Source: Mantis religiosa
Taxonomy: Eukaryota > Arthropoda > Insecta > Mantodea > Mantidae
Assembly (NCBI GenBank): GCA_030765055.1
Contig: CM060952.1
Coordinates: 174,571,518-174,635,517 of the forward strand
DNA: 64,000 nt
Direction: 5' to 3'
The notes below the pieces were generated by a model that was not told the DNA's origin, did no database searches, and was given only the letters and a program-made list of their open reading frames with translations. Made by a program: the position numbers and the translations under genes. Of the stretch, positions 33,087 to 45,038 are shown one piece after another; position 1 is the first letter of the stretch, and each line of letters starts with the position of its first letter.

Positions 33087-35446
33087 GTAATCTCCCGTAC
33101 ATCCTCATTTCACTTTCATTTCCATCGGATCCTTTTAGGGTCGAAGTGTCGACGGTGAGGAAGTGAGAAGCTGCTATGTTGGAACTTCGTACATTGTAAT
33201 TGTTATTTTCGATGTAGTTACCTGTTCTGCTATAAGGTCAGGTGTTGAACCCTTGTGACTGCCGGTTACAAGGTGAACCTCAGCGCCTAGCACGTCCGTA
33301 GGATACTACCATCTTATCCCTTCCTCCCAGGGTTCTGATAAATATAGCTTATCTATATTCTGTATGGAAGCCTATCTGCAGCTAGCCCAATCCATTAAAG
33401 TTATTTACTTACTTGGTTGACTTAAATTTCCTCCTGTGTTCCCATCTTTTCTAGCAACACTTGCGAATTCCCAGTTTTAACGTGTGACGTGAGATCAACT
33501 AGCAGTCTACTCATGACTACTCTTAAGTAAGCTTCCACAATAAGGGATGAGTCACAAAGTAGTGTATTATTTAGGCATATTTGTTGATTCCGAACTCATT
33601 TATCTAGACTAGAGAGATAAACAACCTAGACGACAATGGAAGGGGACATATCTAAAAGGAGTACAAGATGTAATTCATTGTCTTATTACTCAACCTCTTT
33701 TCCCGCTAAGATTCTAAGGTTCGTCAACTCCCTTAAGTCAGGGCGATTAAAATTATAATACTAGGAAAAATCTCTTAGAAATAACTTTCAGTGACATAAT
33801 CATTCCAATTCTGTGCATGACGCACTTGGTATACAGAAACAATGCTACCAACAGTGGCATACATACGCTGCTTGTGTTCCCTTAATTAAGCTTCATTACT
33901 TCCTGTCCTGCCGTCTCACTCACGTCATTTCCGGAATCAATTCTTGACGTTGTCATGCAATGTCTGGAGTCAGCCAGAGGGAGTCCATCCTGTCAGATGA
34001 CCTCCCCTTCTCCCGATCGTTCCCTTGCCAGCATTTCCGATGATCAAATTGGCACACGCTGGTCCTGAGCATCATCATGCAAGATGACAAGCTAGTATCC
34101 TCCGGATGACACCTGTTCCGTTATACTGGCGGTTTGTGTGTCTGGAATTCCAAGTCCTTTGTTGTGGTTCATGCAGCGAGCCTCAAGCCCGTACAGTTGT
34201 ACATAGATACTGTTTCTAAGCTACCTGCAAGAATCTTGGGAAGTTGTGAAGATCTAAATCATAGTTTGAGCCTTCGACATCTAGTAAAAATTAAGAATTG
34301 TGTGCCTTTTTTAAAAAAAAGATCACAACGGTGTCTCTCATATAGTTGAAGCTATTGTGTTTAACCTTAACGACTGTTTTAATCCCAGTAAGATCATTTC
34401 TATAATCCTAAGTGCTGCGTGTTATAGTATCTTTGCAGACGTTCTGTGAAGAACAAAGGAATTAGAAAACCGCTGAAACCATAATTGGAAAATATAGGAA
34501 AATATCTGAAGAAATAGGAAGCACTACGTTCATTATTATCTAATATAACCTCCTAATGAAAGGTTAAGAATCCAAGACTTTGATTTTAATATGTGTGTAC
34601 GCTTATTTTAATGTTCCAATTGACTTTCTATACTAAATTGTTAAACGCAGTCAATATTTCTCCCACAGAAAATTCACTACGCTATTGAAACTCAAGATCA
34701 GAAAATATTCTGCAAGAGTTGCTGAGAAACCGGGGTGTATAGGTAATTTAAAGTGTTTGCTATCGTATTCTGTCCTCGATTTTGACGGCCCGTTTGAGGT
34801 TATTATCATTTTAGTTACCTATTAGTCTACCGCTTTAAGACACCATGATCTTTGTCATAACTATAGAGACCCTTCCCAACTACCTTCCTAGTAGGAAGCA
34901 GATAGTTTACCTGGGAGGACACCTGCCTCGAAGAACGTTAATCTCCAAACCAGCGGATTTTACACATGAAGCCACCTATCGTTTTTGCACTGAATGAGTT
35001 GAGGATCACTTTAAAGGAAAACGTGCTTATGTCCACTGCCTTACGAGTTAACACACTCTTGAGGTCTACTCAGGACAGAGCCCAAATCAATATTTTAAAG
35101 CCATTTTTCGGAGTTATCTGAAATAGAGCTTCCCACTCGGGAGATGCCGGGTTCAATATCTGGAGGTCATTCATTCTGACAGTGTCTTTATCTTGGCCGC
35201 CAAGGTGAAAGCTGGGATGTTATTTTCTACCACGTCTCCCTCTATCAAGTTAGAGAATGACTACAAGGCTGTACGTGAGTCGACGGCCACGTATTGCCAC
35301 TTCTTTTCGCCCCTGTCAGAGAGTGGCCGTATGAACTCCATATCGAGTCGAGCTTTCCACAATTTCTGCTGGAGGGGATCCTCTGTTACCTTGGACAGGT
35401 TGCCAAGAACACCTACAAGCCGGGGGTAAAGCAGTAGCAATCCATG
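33087..35446. other. Unassigned sequence
   Basis: No gene is recognised. The stretch 33180-33420 looks repeat-like (GC-richer, ending in ACTTACTT), but I found no second copy in the window. The open plus frame at 34134-34349 shows no domain. Confidence 0.35.
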
Positions 35447-35652
35447 GCGTGACAGCGGGCCAGAGCTGGCCAAGAACGGACTACCAGCCTCGTGCCTACA
35501 TAGGTAGGGGATCATCCAACCTATACAGGGAAGAGATGTGGTCAGCATCACGTACCACAGCCGGAATGTTGGCATTCTTAACAAGGATTCACTACCTATC
35601 TTAGCTTCTCACCTGTCTTATACCCGGGACTTAAAATGTGCATCCCGCAGGG
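35447..35652 (+). repeat. Dispersed repeat RU-A (copy 2)
   Basis: This matches 50590-50830 in the same orientation. Shared blocks are CAGAGCTGGCC / TAGAGCTGGCC, GATGTGGTCAGC, CAGCCGGAA, and TATACCCGGGACTTAAAAT / TATATCTGGGACTTAAAAT, with CATCC at the end. The upstream 35190-35446 may belong to the same element but is absent from the other copy. Its class is unknown. Confidence 0.65.
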
Positions 35653-37124
35653 GTAGGATCAATCATGGTGAAATTCCGTGGCAAGGAACCAAGGCACAAC
35701 GCTCTCTCCCACTGCGCCGCGGTGCATTTGTCCGTCCGCGCACACCATATGTCACCTGCAATTTCATCATCTCATCAGTTCCTCCCGGTGTTTTAAATCC
35801 AAAGAGGTTTAAAAGGCCCTAAAATGTGTCCCGACAGTAAAATGTCGATATCCAATTTTGTAATAGAATGTACTTGCAATTCCCGGCTTATTATAGATAA
35901 GAGAAAGAGTGAGTAAAATGACAAATGCCTTGCATTTTATTGGAATAATAGCTTATAAAGAAGATAAACTTTTATTTATAAAATAAAATCTATTTGAATC
36001 TATTAAATATATATTAGTTAAATTTGAGGTACTTAATACAAATGTCAAGGGGTTCGTACATAAAAAATCATTCTGTAGCTTTAAAATATGAAAAACATAT
36101 TTCCTCTATAATTTCCATTGAAACATCTTCAGAAATTTGTGACGCGTTAAGTGAACTAATAGTAACTCAGAATGAGCGCCACAAAATCTGTGCCCCGCAC
36201 AGCATAACGTCATCTACGGAATATGTATGACTTCAGGAAAATCTATAATCTTTCCAAAAATATTAGAAATACATACTGCGAAAATTTGTGTAGTTTTGCT
36301 CGAGATTCCCACGTTAATGTCAAATTGTGTCACTGGATTTTGAGGAGCCATATCGAGTTGAGTACCGTTCTTGAAGAGTCACCAGTGTGGATCAATTGTG
36401 AAGTAGACACCACAGAATTGTAATGTCTTATGCAATTTTGTAGTGTAAATGTACATACTTGTCAGAATATTCACTCCTACATGACTGGTGAAGCAAGTGG
36501 GATTTGAGCTAGCGGTCTTTTATCTGCATTCCACAGTTGGACTTCACCTGCAGCAAGTTTTGAACTCGATATACTCGTGCTGGGCTTCAGGCAACTGACA
36601 TCCACCAAAAGCTAAAACATAACGTTATTAAAAATCCTTCGCAGTCATATGTTTCCAAAAAAATTCACGGATTAGAACATCATGCCGTACATTTTAACAG
36701 TCGCATGTTCTGCTGTCACACTGAACGCCGTATGTCAAAGGCTCGGTGTATTTGGATAGGTTTCATAACTTAGTTTCCTGCTGCATGTTTACTTTCGCGT
36801 AGGCGGGATGATCTTGTTCAACGCTGACATGTTGTCATGAAGGTGAACGTCATATTTATCGCCATTTGTCACGATATCTTGTCGTTCATCTGCATGCACG
36901 CATGCATCATACTACGTTGTGAACACAAATATCCTTTCAGATCTTTCATTTTCAATCATGACTAATATCGGGCACAAATATAATGATACATATTTTTTTT
37001 CGACCTGCATTGTTTGTCCGTCACTGCATACACAAACGCTGCACAATGACTGGCAAATAATAGTATGATGGAAGTCAAACGCTAGTCTCCAAATACGTAA
37101 TATCTTCAATGCCATAAAAGAAGC
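35653..37124. other. AT-rich unassigned sequence
   Basis: No gene or repeat is recognised. Two short plus-strand frames at 36024-36423 show no domain. Confidence 0.35.
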
Positions 37125-37574
37125 ATTGAACTTTTATTGATTAAGCTGAAATAAAATTGCCTAATTCAACAATGAAAATCAGCTATGTTTATTATCGTTT
37201 TTCAGGAACTAGTAAATAAACTTTTGCTCGCCTCGGTAGCGTCTGCCTCACGTACAAGAGGTCCTGAGTTCGAATCTCGGTCAGGGTGAGTTACCTGGAT
37301 AAGGTTTCTCCTGGGGTTTTCCCTTATCCTAAAAGACGAATGTCGGGGGATTGAACTTTTATTGATTAAGCTGAAATAAAATTGCCTAATTCAACAATGA
37401 AAATCAACTATGTTTATGATCGTTTTTCAGGAACTAGTAAATATACTGTTGCCCGCCTCGGTAGGGTCTGCCTCATGTACAAGAGGTCCCGAGTTCGAAT
37501 CTCGGTCAACTTAAGTTTTTTCCGGGGTTTTCCCTTATCCTAAGAGATGAATATCGGGTAACTCTAATCTCCAA
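37125..37574 (+). repeat. 225-bp direct duplication carrying the head of a SINE2
   Basis: The block starting ATTGAACTTTTATTGATTAA at 37125 begins again at 37350. Each unit has about 100 bp of flanking DNA followed by a SINE2 head (37227 and 37451). Both SINE heads lack the same bases of the A-box arm (GGTAGCGTCTGCCTC or GGTAGGGTCTGCCTC, where other copies have GGTAGCGTAGATGGTAG before GTCTGCCTC). The duplication therefore followed SINE insertion and that deletion. End of the second unit is approximate. Confidence 0.85.
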
Positions 37575-37912
37575 TGGATCCTGGGCCTATTTGAGCATCA
37601 TTTCATTTTCTTTTAATTTACGTCGTCCCAACATTTAGTCATATCGGAGGATGAATGGAATGGGTAAAATGATGTTCAATGCGTCCGGGGTCCATGGAGC
37701 TTAGAGTTATCCGACATTCGTAATTCAGGATAAGGGAAAAACACGGAAAAATCCATATCCAGGTAACTCACCCTGACCGAGATTCGAACTCGAGACCTCT
37801 TGAACGTGAGGCAGACATGCTGCCATCTACGCTACTGAGATGGGCGGCGAGCATCATTTCACCCATTTCGTTCATCGTCCGATATGACTTAAAAAGTTAA
37901 AGGACGTAAATT
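37451..37912 (+). repeat. SINE2 copy (+) split by another SINE2
   Basis: The plus-strand SINE2 has its head at 37451, with CGAGTTCGAATCTCGG as B box. It continues to 37605 and resumes at 37849-37912 with the TTCGTTCATCGTCCGATATG tail. The interruption is a minus-strand SINE2. Confidence 0.88.
37606..37848 (-). repeat. SINE2 inserted in SINE2, perfect 13-bp TSD
   Basis: GAGCATCATTTCA is present exactly at 37593-37605 and 37849-37861. The 243-bp insert is a complete minus-strand SINE2. Its head ATCTCAGTAGCGTAGATGGC lies at the right end and its A-rich tail, seen as TTTTCTTTTAATT, at the left. This shows LINE-style target-primed insertion. Confidence 0.95.
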
Positions 37913-38170
37913 ACATATATATATATATGTATATATATATACATTGCTAGGATATCATTAATGCATCTATCTATTTATTTATCTATTTATCTATCTACCT
38001 ATTTATTTCTCTATCTACTTATTTATAATTTATTGATTTATTATTGATTTAATTAACTTTTATTATTTATTTTTATTAATTATGTATTTATTTTTTATTT
38101 ATTATTTAATTTTGTTCATTTATTCGCTCACTCATTTATGCATTTATCTATTTATTTATTTTTTCTATTC
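37913..38170. repeat. (AT)n followed by (TTTA/TCTA)n-like simple sequence
   Basis: (AT)n at 37913-37942 follows the SINE2 tail. Then about 200 bp of imperfect ATTT/ATCT repeats run from 37968 to 38170. Confidence 0.85.
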
Positions 38171-38514
38171 TAAAAGAATATAGAATATTATTACACATTT
38201 CCTTGCCATGTAAAGCTTATCTTGGCCATCATTATCAAAGAGTAATAAATAAGCACAGGGCAATTAGAAGTTCTGTATTTCTAATTCATTTAAAAGTGCA
38301 AAGAAGATGCAATTTAGTCATGCATGCTTCATTTGTTTTGTTCTGGCAGTTAACAGGGCTGTAAGTTTTCCGATTGTTAAGGTTACTGCACTAAATAAGT
38401 TGAAATGTCGACATGAATTTCTTCTCCTTCTTTAACTGCCCTCTTTTACCACTACGTGGTGTCTTGTTCCTCTTAAACCTTATGCGCGCTGAGGAACAGA
38501 ATTTTTGGATCAGT
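38171..38514. other. Unassigned sequence
   Basis: Nothing is recognised between the simple repeat and the SINE4 copy. Confidence 0.3.
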
Positions 38515-38555
38515 GAGAGAGGGAATCCAGGATGGGTGATCAGCCCGATGCCTGG

Positions 38556-38627
<72 letters not shown>

Positions 38628-38823
38628 GAATGGCATTATGAGGGCGAGCTGAAATGACAGAAAATATGATGATGGAACAATTGTTAGAACGCTGGCGGGG
38701 GAAACAGGAGGAAACCCGCCCCTGTCCCGGGTTGTTCACCACAAATCTCACTTTGTGGTCGCCTGGGATCAAATTCTTGGTGAGAGTCAAGTGGTCTATC
38801 CACTCAGACATGACACGGCCGTC
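38515..38823 (-). repeat. SINE4 copy with internal (GA)n expansion
   Basis: On the minus strand the head has AAGTGGTCTATCCACTCAGA on its complement and the body has AAAGTGAGATTTGTGGTGAAC. The left part has CAGGATGGGTGATCAGCCC. A pure (GA)n tract of about 66 bp at 38559-38624 lies inside the element. In the copy at 26330 the same place reads only GTGTGCGAGTGAGAGAAGTG. Confidence 0.85.
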
Positions 38824-38824
38824 G

Positions 38825-40934
38825 ACATAAAATTCTTCGTATAATTATAGCATGACATAAATTTTCATTTTTATTTTCTGTATAAATTTCGAAAATGAAG
38901 GTGTTGTATTTGAAATCCTAAGCAAGGAGGCTTTAAAAGTCCTGATCCTTTAAACATGCAAAAAAAAAAAAAAAAAAAAATGAATTTCGTGGGATATTAC
39001 TACTTTATCCAGTAAACATTATAAACGTTGTAGTACTTCTCATTTTCTAAATAATCAATTAGATTAACAATTTTAAGCAGTTAAATTAAAAACTGCACTT
39101 TATATGAAATAGGGGCCCTAAATGAATCTTTAATAAACATCTATTCCACGAATTATACCGAAAAAATGCAATAAGTAAAATGAAAAACAAAAACTACACA
39201 ATGGAAGGCTACAAACTACACACTAAAGGACCAATAAAAAATAATGCCTTTGAACTTCAAAATTTGCGCAAACATGCAAAAGACCATTTAAACCTCCATT
39301 TATTCAATTAATGTACACATAAACAAAATTAAGCTTTCTCTTGCTTATACGGTGAAACATTTTAAAAAGTTTTCACTTTTCCTTCAAAATATTGTCCAAA
39401 ATTCAGTACTGACTAAAGAATGTCATTGGATAGTAATAGGCCATTGATAAATTAGCTATTTATTACTGTTTATATGTTCTTTACAGAGGTATATCACATG
39501 AATATTGAAGAAGACAGAATTTGATAAAAATTCCGTCATAGGTTCCAGTGGTTAAAGTTTCTACCAGCGGAAATATTGATCATGTTGTAAATAATGTGAG
39601 TGTAGAACACATTTCTGAGCAAATAATGGTAGCGTGGGTGGAAAAGCACATAAATAACTTTATCTGAACAAGCCATGCCTAAAGAAGCACTTCGTTTATG
39701 CAGCCTATGTATTAGTAAAAATGTTTCTACCTTGTTTGTGACTTACCGACTGTTTACGTGTAATTCAAACAGTGGAGTGTTGTAACTATTGCCCAGTCCA
39801 AGTTTGCTGCCAGTCGGTCTAATCTAACTTTAAACAGTTATGCCCAGCCTTATGCAAAAGAGGAGAGGTCAATTAATTTATCTTCACATTCACGATGCTT
39901 CATGTGTAAAGTTTGTTTACGTGAGTGAGTAAAGGAGAAATGCTTCATACACAAAACCAAGAAGATGTGGTCGTGTGATGAACTGCTCCTAAGGTGAGAC
40001 GCTGGACAGGCTGCTATAGGTTCATTGGAGCTCTAAGACCACGTCCTGAAGAAACAGCAGTTTTATAGTTATATTAGTTTTTGTTAGAATATCCGGAATT
40101 TGTACTCTATCCATTCGTTTCGATGTAATGCACGATGTGTTGTCCTTAATACGAGTCCAGCCGCAATCATACTGCAATCCTCGTTTATATGTGATAGACC
40201 ACTGCGATGCGGATGGGCGACCAGGATTAGTTCGGTTTGATTCTTGTGGTATTGATTGAATGCCACATATACAGATTAATATTGTGCAACGCTCATACAT
40301 TGCTTTGTTTTCTGTGTATCGTAAATGTGTCCTCTTTCGCCATAAATAGACCAAAACGGACGCATACATTCTATGCACTCCTCTGATATGCTAAGGTTTT
40401 TTTCAGATTTCAAAGCCGATTGTCATGCTTGTGTGCTCTGCGGAGAAAAACTCTAAACTCGATATGGTGTGCCAGTGCCACATTTATTCAAAAATTAATT
40501 TTATTTCGGATGTTGTGTAGCATTAATTGAGGTGCATTTATTTTGATTCAGAACTCAGCTTCATGAATCACATATACGAAGTAGTCGGGGTGGAATATAC
40601 TTTTCCCAGGGAACATAATTTTTATATGGGGATCAAAAATTAAATATAAAAGAAGTATTTTTCTAAAATATTCTCTTTTTTTTATCTTATTTACATATAA
40701 GTTACTGAACAGCTACATTGCAGTAATGTGTATCGCTATTTACTAAGTACTGTCCACCCAACAAAAGAAGGCAAGGCAGAGAGGGCTGTTTAACATAATC
40801 GCATCAGATGTCGTATGATGATTATGCTCGCCATCCGGATATGATAAGGATACTAAGTTTATCTAATTTACACAATGTTGTCACATAACTCATCCATGCA
40901 TAACACCTATCACTACAGTTACTGAAACGAGCCT
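38825..40934. other. AT-rich unassigned sequence
   Basis: There is a poly-A run at 38959-38979 but no gene. The minus-strand open frame at 40022-40378 shows no domain I know and is probably chance. Confidence 0.35.
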
Positions 40935-41593
40935 TAGAACTGGCAGCATGGGCGATTTATATGCACTCCATACACTTATTTCATAGTAAACAGATGCACT
41001 ACCCGAACAAGCCTCAGAATACAGTTTTCATTGTTACTCTACAAATCACTCATTCGTCCGCTTATTACTTATGCCTGCCAAGAGTGGGGGGGGGGGGCCG
41101 CACACACATGTCATCTGCGTCGTCTTCAGGTTATACAGAATCGCTTCTTGCGCATCGCTACCAACGCTCCATGGTTCATCCTCAATCAGCAGCTCTATCA
41201 CAAACTAGGACCATTACCTCTTCACGACTACATTCGCAGGATCACCCGTCGTTTCTTTTCCACGCTGCAAGAAGTTCCAGGAGCTGTGCATTATAACATC
41301 GGCGTCCGCACGCACCAGCCCTCACGCTTGAAGAGAAGACTACCACAGAACCTGCTTCTGAGTGATACATCTGATTCGAGTGATTCTAGTGCTTGATGTT
41401 TGTCTTACATCTTCAATATCGACATAATTTCTCAGAGAGTATTATTGGAGTTCTAACTTAATGTAGTTAGGGGGCGGCCTGTTAGCCTACCCCTGAGTGT
41501 TATTGTTCTTTAATGTATTGTTCTGTTACCTTCTTTTCACTCTGATCTGTAAATCATTGTACTGCTTATCGAGCAATAAAATATATATAAAAA
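40935..41593 (+). pseudogene. Jockey-like LINE, 5'-truncated RT C-terminus with 3' UTR
   Basis: One frame runs from about 40935 to the TGA at 41394-41396. It reads RIQFSLLLYKSLIRPLITYA, then CQEW, then HLRRLQVIQNRFLRIATNAP, then LPLHDYIRRITRRFF, and ends in a Ser-Asp rich tail DTSDSSDSSA. The Y-K-S-L-I-R-P-x-x-T-Y-A block and the L-Q-x-x-Q-N-x-x-L-R-x-x-x-x-A-P-W block are typical of the end of Jockey-clade RTs. A 3' UTR of about 180 bp ends with AATAAA at 41575-41580 and an A-rich tail. The catalytic part is missing through 5' truncation. Confidence 0.88.
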
Positions 41594-41896
41594 CAACCAG
41601 AACAGATAGACAGTTCAAGCTCCTCTGCACCTTCAGGCCCCTCTTGCCTTCTTGTGCTGGGTAGACAGTAATAAAGACTGCTAATGGTGTAAGCATGAAT
41701 TTTACTATACGTTTTACTTTCTCAACTATATGTATGTGTCCATGCAGTGTGTGTAAACTGCTTAAAGGAAAATAAAAAGTTGGTGAAATACTAAACTTGT
41801 TAAATACGTAAAATATGAAGCTATTAACAGTGAAACAAACAAATATATACAAATATAACAATTTTTAACTTAAAACTGCACTTATCTTATAAGAAG
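41594..41896. other. Unassigned sequence
   Basis: AT-rich sequence between the LINE tail and the Penelope copy. No motif is recognised. Confidence 0.35.
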
Positions 41897-42740
41897 TGAT
41901 GATAATTTTCTTATAAATGTTCCGGGATAGCGATTTTATGTAAAACTGTAACACATCCTCAGCCAGAAACAACAAAGCTGTCGCCATCGTTACGAACGCT
42001 AGATGTTAATGTGTTGTAGTTAGTATTACCAAAATCTGAAAATAAAACAAATTTAAAAACAGAATCGACAACCGGTATTTCAAAATTCATTACGCGATGT
42101 TTGTTTCTTAAAGTAAATATCTTTTCGCAAACCTTTAAATCTATCGGACCATTTTTTTTGTGTTCCATTTATACCCCGCCTTTAACTCCAATGGTCATAT
42201 CGGCGGCTGTTCTCCTTTGGAACATATCCAAGGTGTTAACTCGTATTCGTTGGGTTTTAATCATTAGATCACGCACACATTTGCACACTCATTCATACTT
42301 CCAGACTCTGGGGAAGATGAGGAATTATCTTGGAGGCAGAAAATCCCCACCCCCACCGCCGGGAATCGAACCCGGGACAGGTGCTCTACTGACTGAACTA
42401 TAGGGCCAGCCTTTTAATTGTTTTAATAACTTAACTTCTGGATTTATTTTATGGTCAAATGACCATAAATGATGTGCTACGGCCGATTTATCAGTCTGTT
42501 TATACTTAATGTTACGAAAATGTTCTTTCGTTCTGGTTTCTAAATTACGTTTTGTCTTTCCGATATAAACTTTATCACAATCGAAACAATTAAGCTGATA
42601 TATACCAGATTCTTTATTATGGGGATTTTACCTTTTACAGAGAAATGCAGTAAAATTTTAATGCTATATTTATTTTGAGGGTGTGTAAATGTATCACATG
42701 AAATCGCGATCCCGGACAATTTATAAGAAAAGTATCATTT
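41897..42740 (-). pseudogene. Penelope-like element copy 2 (GIY-YIG) with inverted ends, split by SINE1
   Basis: Minus-strand pieces on both sides of a SINE1 encode the same protein as the 12425-13085 copy. Piece 1 (about 42650-42414) reads SGIYQLNCFDCDKVYIGKT-like GIY-YIG text, then TRTKEHFRNIK. Piece 2 (42150-41959) continues GPIDLKVCEKIFTLRNKHRV, then MNFEIPVVD. The whole segment is bracketed by an inverted pair: 41897-41943 and about 42694-42738 match at roughly 88 percent over 44 bp (core ATTTATAAGAAAA, ATCCCGGA, AAATCGC). Penelope elements often have odd terminal repeat arrangements, which this may reflect. Not functional. Confidence 0.85.
42152..42411 (-). repeat. SINE1 (copy 2), inserted in the Penelope GIY-YIG frame
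   Basis: The body matches the 18864-19140 copy. On the minus strand the head reads GGCTGGCCCTATAGTTCAGT, then CAGTAGAGCAC. CCCGGGTTCGATTCCC is the B box, and a poly-A tail is seen as T8 at 42152-42159. Part of the anticodon-side segment is missing compared with copy 1. No clean target duplication was seen. Confidence 0.9.
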
Positions 42741-44344
42741 TTTGTAACATTAGCGAAGTTTGAAGTTACTAATTGCCATATTTGTATATACTAAACTTGG
42801 TTCCACGAAGGATTTCAGGAAAATCCTTGTAACCCAAAAACCCTTTAATGCTCTTAGAAACTTTCTTTAAGTACCACATATTTATTAACATATTTTCCTA
42901 TGATGGAAAGTATATATCTTGAATTGTTTAAGAGTAGTCTCTGATTTCCTTCATTCTAATAGTCTTTTACATCAGCGGTAAACACTATCAGCGAGTGAGG
43001 GAGTGTGTTCGGTTTAAAGGTCATTCGACAGCTAAGTAATTTTGGTACACCCTAAGAGATAGAACAAATGAATTGCTCAAAAGTAAAGGGGGCGAGATCA
43101 TGTTAAGGTTTACGACAGGAATTCTAAAATCATCACATAACTTATCTAAAAATCACAATCACTTAAACCTATAGTATTTGCCTAACCCCAATAAACTTCC
43201 AAAGAAATATACGGGAAAAAATAATAAAAATAAAGAATTGCAAATGTTTATGAAGATTATCGTAATGCATATGACAGAATAATCTTTTGCAAGAATAATT
43301 TGTTGAAGAATGGTTAGAGACAAGTATGGGAATGTAAGTCACATTTAAAAAAATGCACAGATAAAATGTTATGACAAATAAAATTGCTGTAATGTTTGAA
43401 AATAATATTTCCTAATCGTTAGATTTCAACAGTCTTTATTATTGCTCATACAAATAATTACACGGGCAGTTGGTTAATTTAGTTTCATGTTCAACTCACA
43501 GAGCTACAAAGCTTTGAAATACCAGACTGAAAATGTGTTAATCCTTTTTTACCTTTTTGCCTTTTAATTGAAATTCCTGTTTCAAGCATGCAAACCAGCA
43601 AATTTAGAAACCCTCTCGTTTATCTTACGTATTACACAAATATAACTGGTTGGAGAGAAAGAGAGAGTGAGAGAGAAATTATCAGTATGAATATAGGACA
43701 GCGTGAGAATTCCAGAGCGTATAAAAAAGGACACCAGCTGGGAAAGCTGGGAAACCAGTGAGTTAAATGAAGACCATTGGTCTATCTAAAAACATTTTTT
43801 GTTATTATTCGTTAAAAGTTAAATTAAAACAAATTTTTAAGTGCTTCTGGCAACTTGTGCAAGTGACTAACTGGAATTCTCTTCATATTCTCTGTAAGTT
43901 TGCTGGATTTTGCGCTACCAAGGTTCTCAGGTAAGCACTTAACACTCTGCAGGGTTGTAACGCTTTAGTATTGGATGTAATAATATCTCATGTCTATTTT
44001 AAGTATGATATTCGTTCTTCTGGTTCTTACTTACACTTAAATGGCGGCGGGGGGGGGGGGCGCGTCATTGCATCTTAGAGAGAGAGAGACAGACAGAGAG
44101 AGGTTGATAGCTGAAACTGACACCGAAAAAATAACAATAACTCTTTATAAAGCCTTTCTTTTGGAAATGCATGAATTCTATTACATCTCCCACAACTCTT
44201 TTGACATTTTACAAATATTTTGTAGATTAATCACTTATTCCATTTAACATACAAAAATCAGTATTAAAAAATAACCACTTTCTAAAGTATTTTATAATAA
44301 ATTTTATAGAAAGAAGGAAGTATGTGGTATGTGGAAATATTATA
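42741..44344. other. AT-rich unassigned sequence
   Basis: No gene is recognised. A G-run at about 44047-44060 is followed by a short GA-rich stretch. Confidence 0.4.
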
Positions 44345-44513
44345 TACTCAAGCCGAGTGGGATGGTTCAGGTGGTTTCGACTGTGAATCGCATTCGAGAG
44401 GTCCGGTTTCGATTCCCGTGGCTGACCTATCTGGTTTTTCCGTGGGTTTGCTCGGTTCACCAAGGGCATTTTAAGGTTAATTACATCCTCCCAATTTCTT
44501 GTCCTTCCATTTC

Positions 44514-45038
44514 CCCCGTAAGGGGGGGATCCGTCCCATTCAGCTGCTGTGGTGCGAGCGCTGCGGATACTTAGCACTCGCAGTAGCTCTAACGTTACTA
44601 GAAGAACCTCAGGCTGAACTGCCGAGATCTTCCCGTCGGGGAGTTCTTCGGATTGGGTTGGACTCGAAGGGGTAGTGTGTTCCCGAAAATCGCGGGAGAT
44701 CGGGTACCTCCGGCCAGGCTTCGGCCGCCGGGAAGGGATAGATGGTTGCCTCATAAGTCCTGGGTACTAGCCTGCAGAAGGCATGCTAGATCACCTGGCG
44801 GCCCTACCGAGGTTGTTCGGTAGCCTTCCCCTTTTGGGCTTGGCGCGCGTAAGTGGCGTATCCACTTCCACCCATCTTTTGTTTTCGGACCAGATGGGGG
44901 GCTTGTTAGCTTTTAGGTATTACCCTATTGAAAGAGCCTTGGAGGCGCCGGATGCCCTTCGGGGACAGCTCGGTAACTCCCTGATTGAGAGGGAGGTCAG
45001 TGACAGTTGCCCTACGTAGATCCCCAATAAAAATATAA
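44514..45038 (+). mobile_element. GC-rich retroposon of unknown family (525 bp) with 14-bp TSD
   Basis: TGTCCTTCCATTTC (44500-44513) and TGTCCCTCCATTTC (45039-45052) flank a segment absent from the other SINE5. Their 13 of 14 identity marks a target-site duplication. The insert is much GC-richer than its surroundings. It starts CCCCGTAAGGGGGGGATCCG and ends in an A-rich tail, CCCCAATAAAAATATAA. There is no tRNA-like head, and no protein domain is evident although the minus strand is open over much of it. It could be the 3' UTR of a LINE I do not know, or a different kind of SINE. Confidence 0.65.

Noticed and set aside
32746..38624. CRISPR-like or satellite array from repeated TC/GA blocks
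   Set aside because: Plain microsatellites with no spacers, in a eukaryotic context.
40022..40378. 118-residue minus-strand open frame
   Set aside because: No recognisable domain and no second copy. A real but unknown exon cannot be excluded.
44227..44754. 175-residue minus-strand open frame
   Set aside because: It spans the border of the SINE5 head and the GC-rich insert, so it cannot be an ancestral gene; it arises by chance from the insertion.
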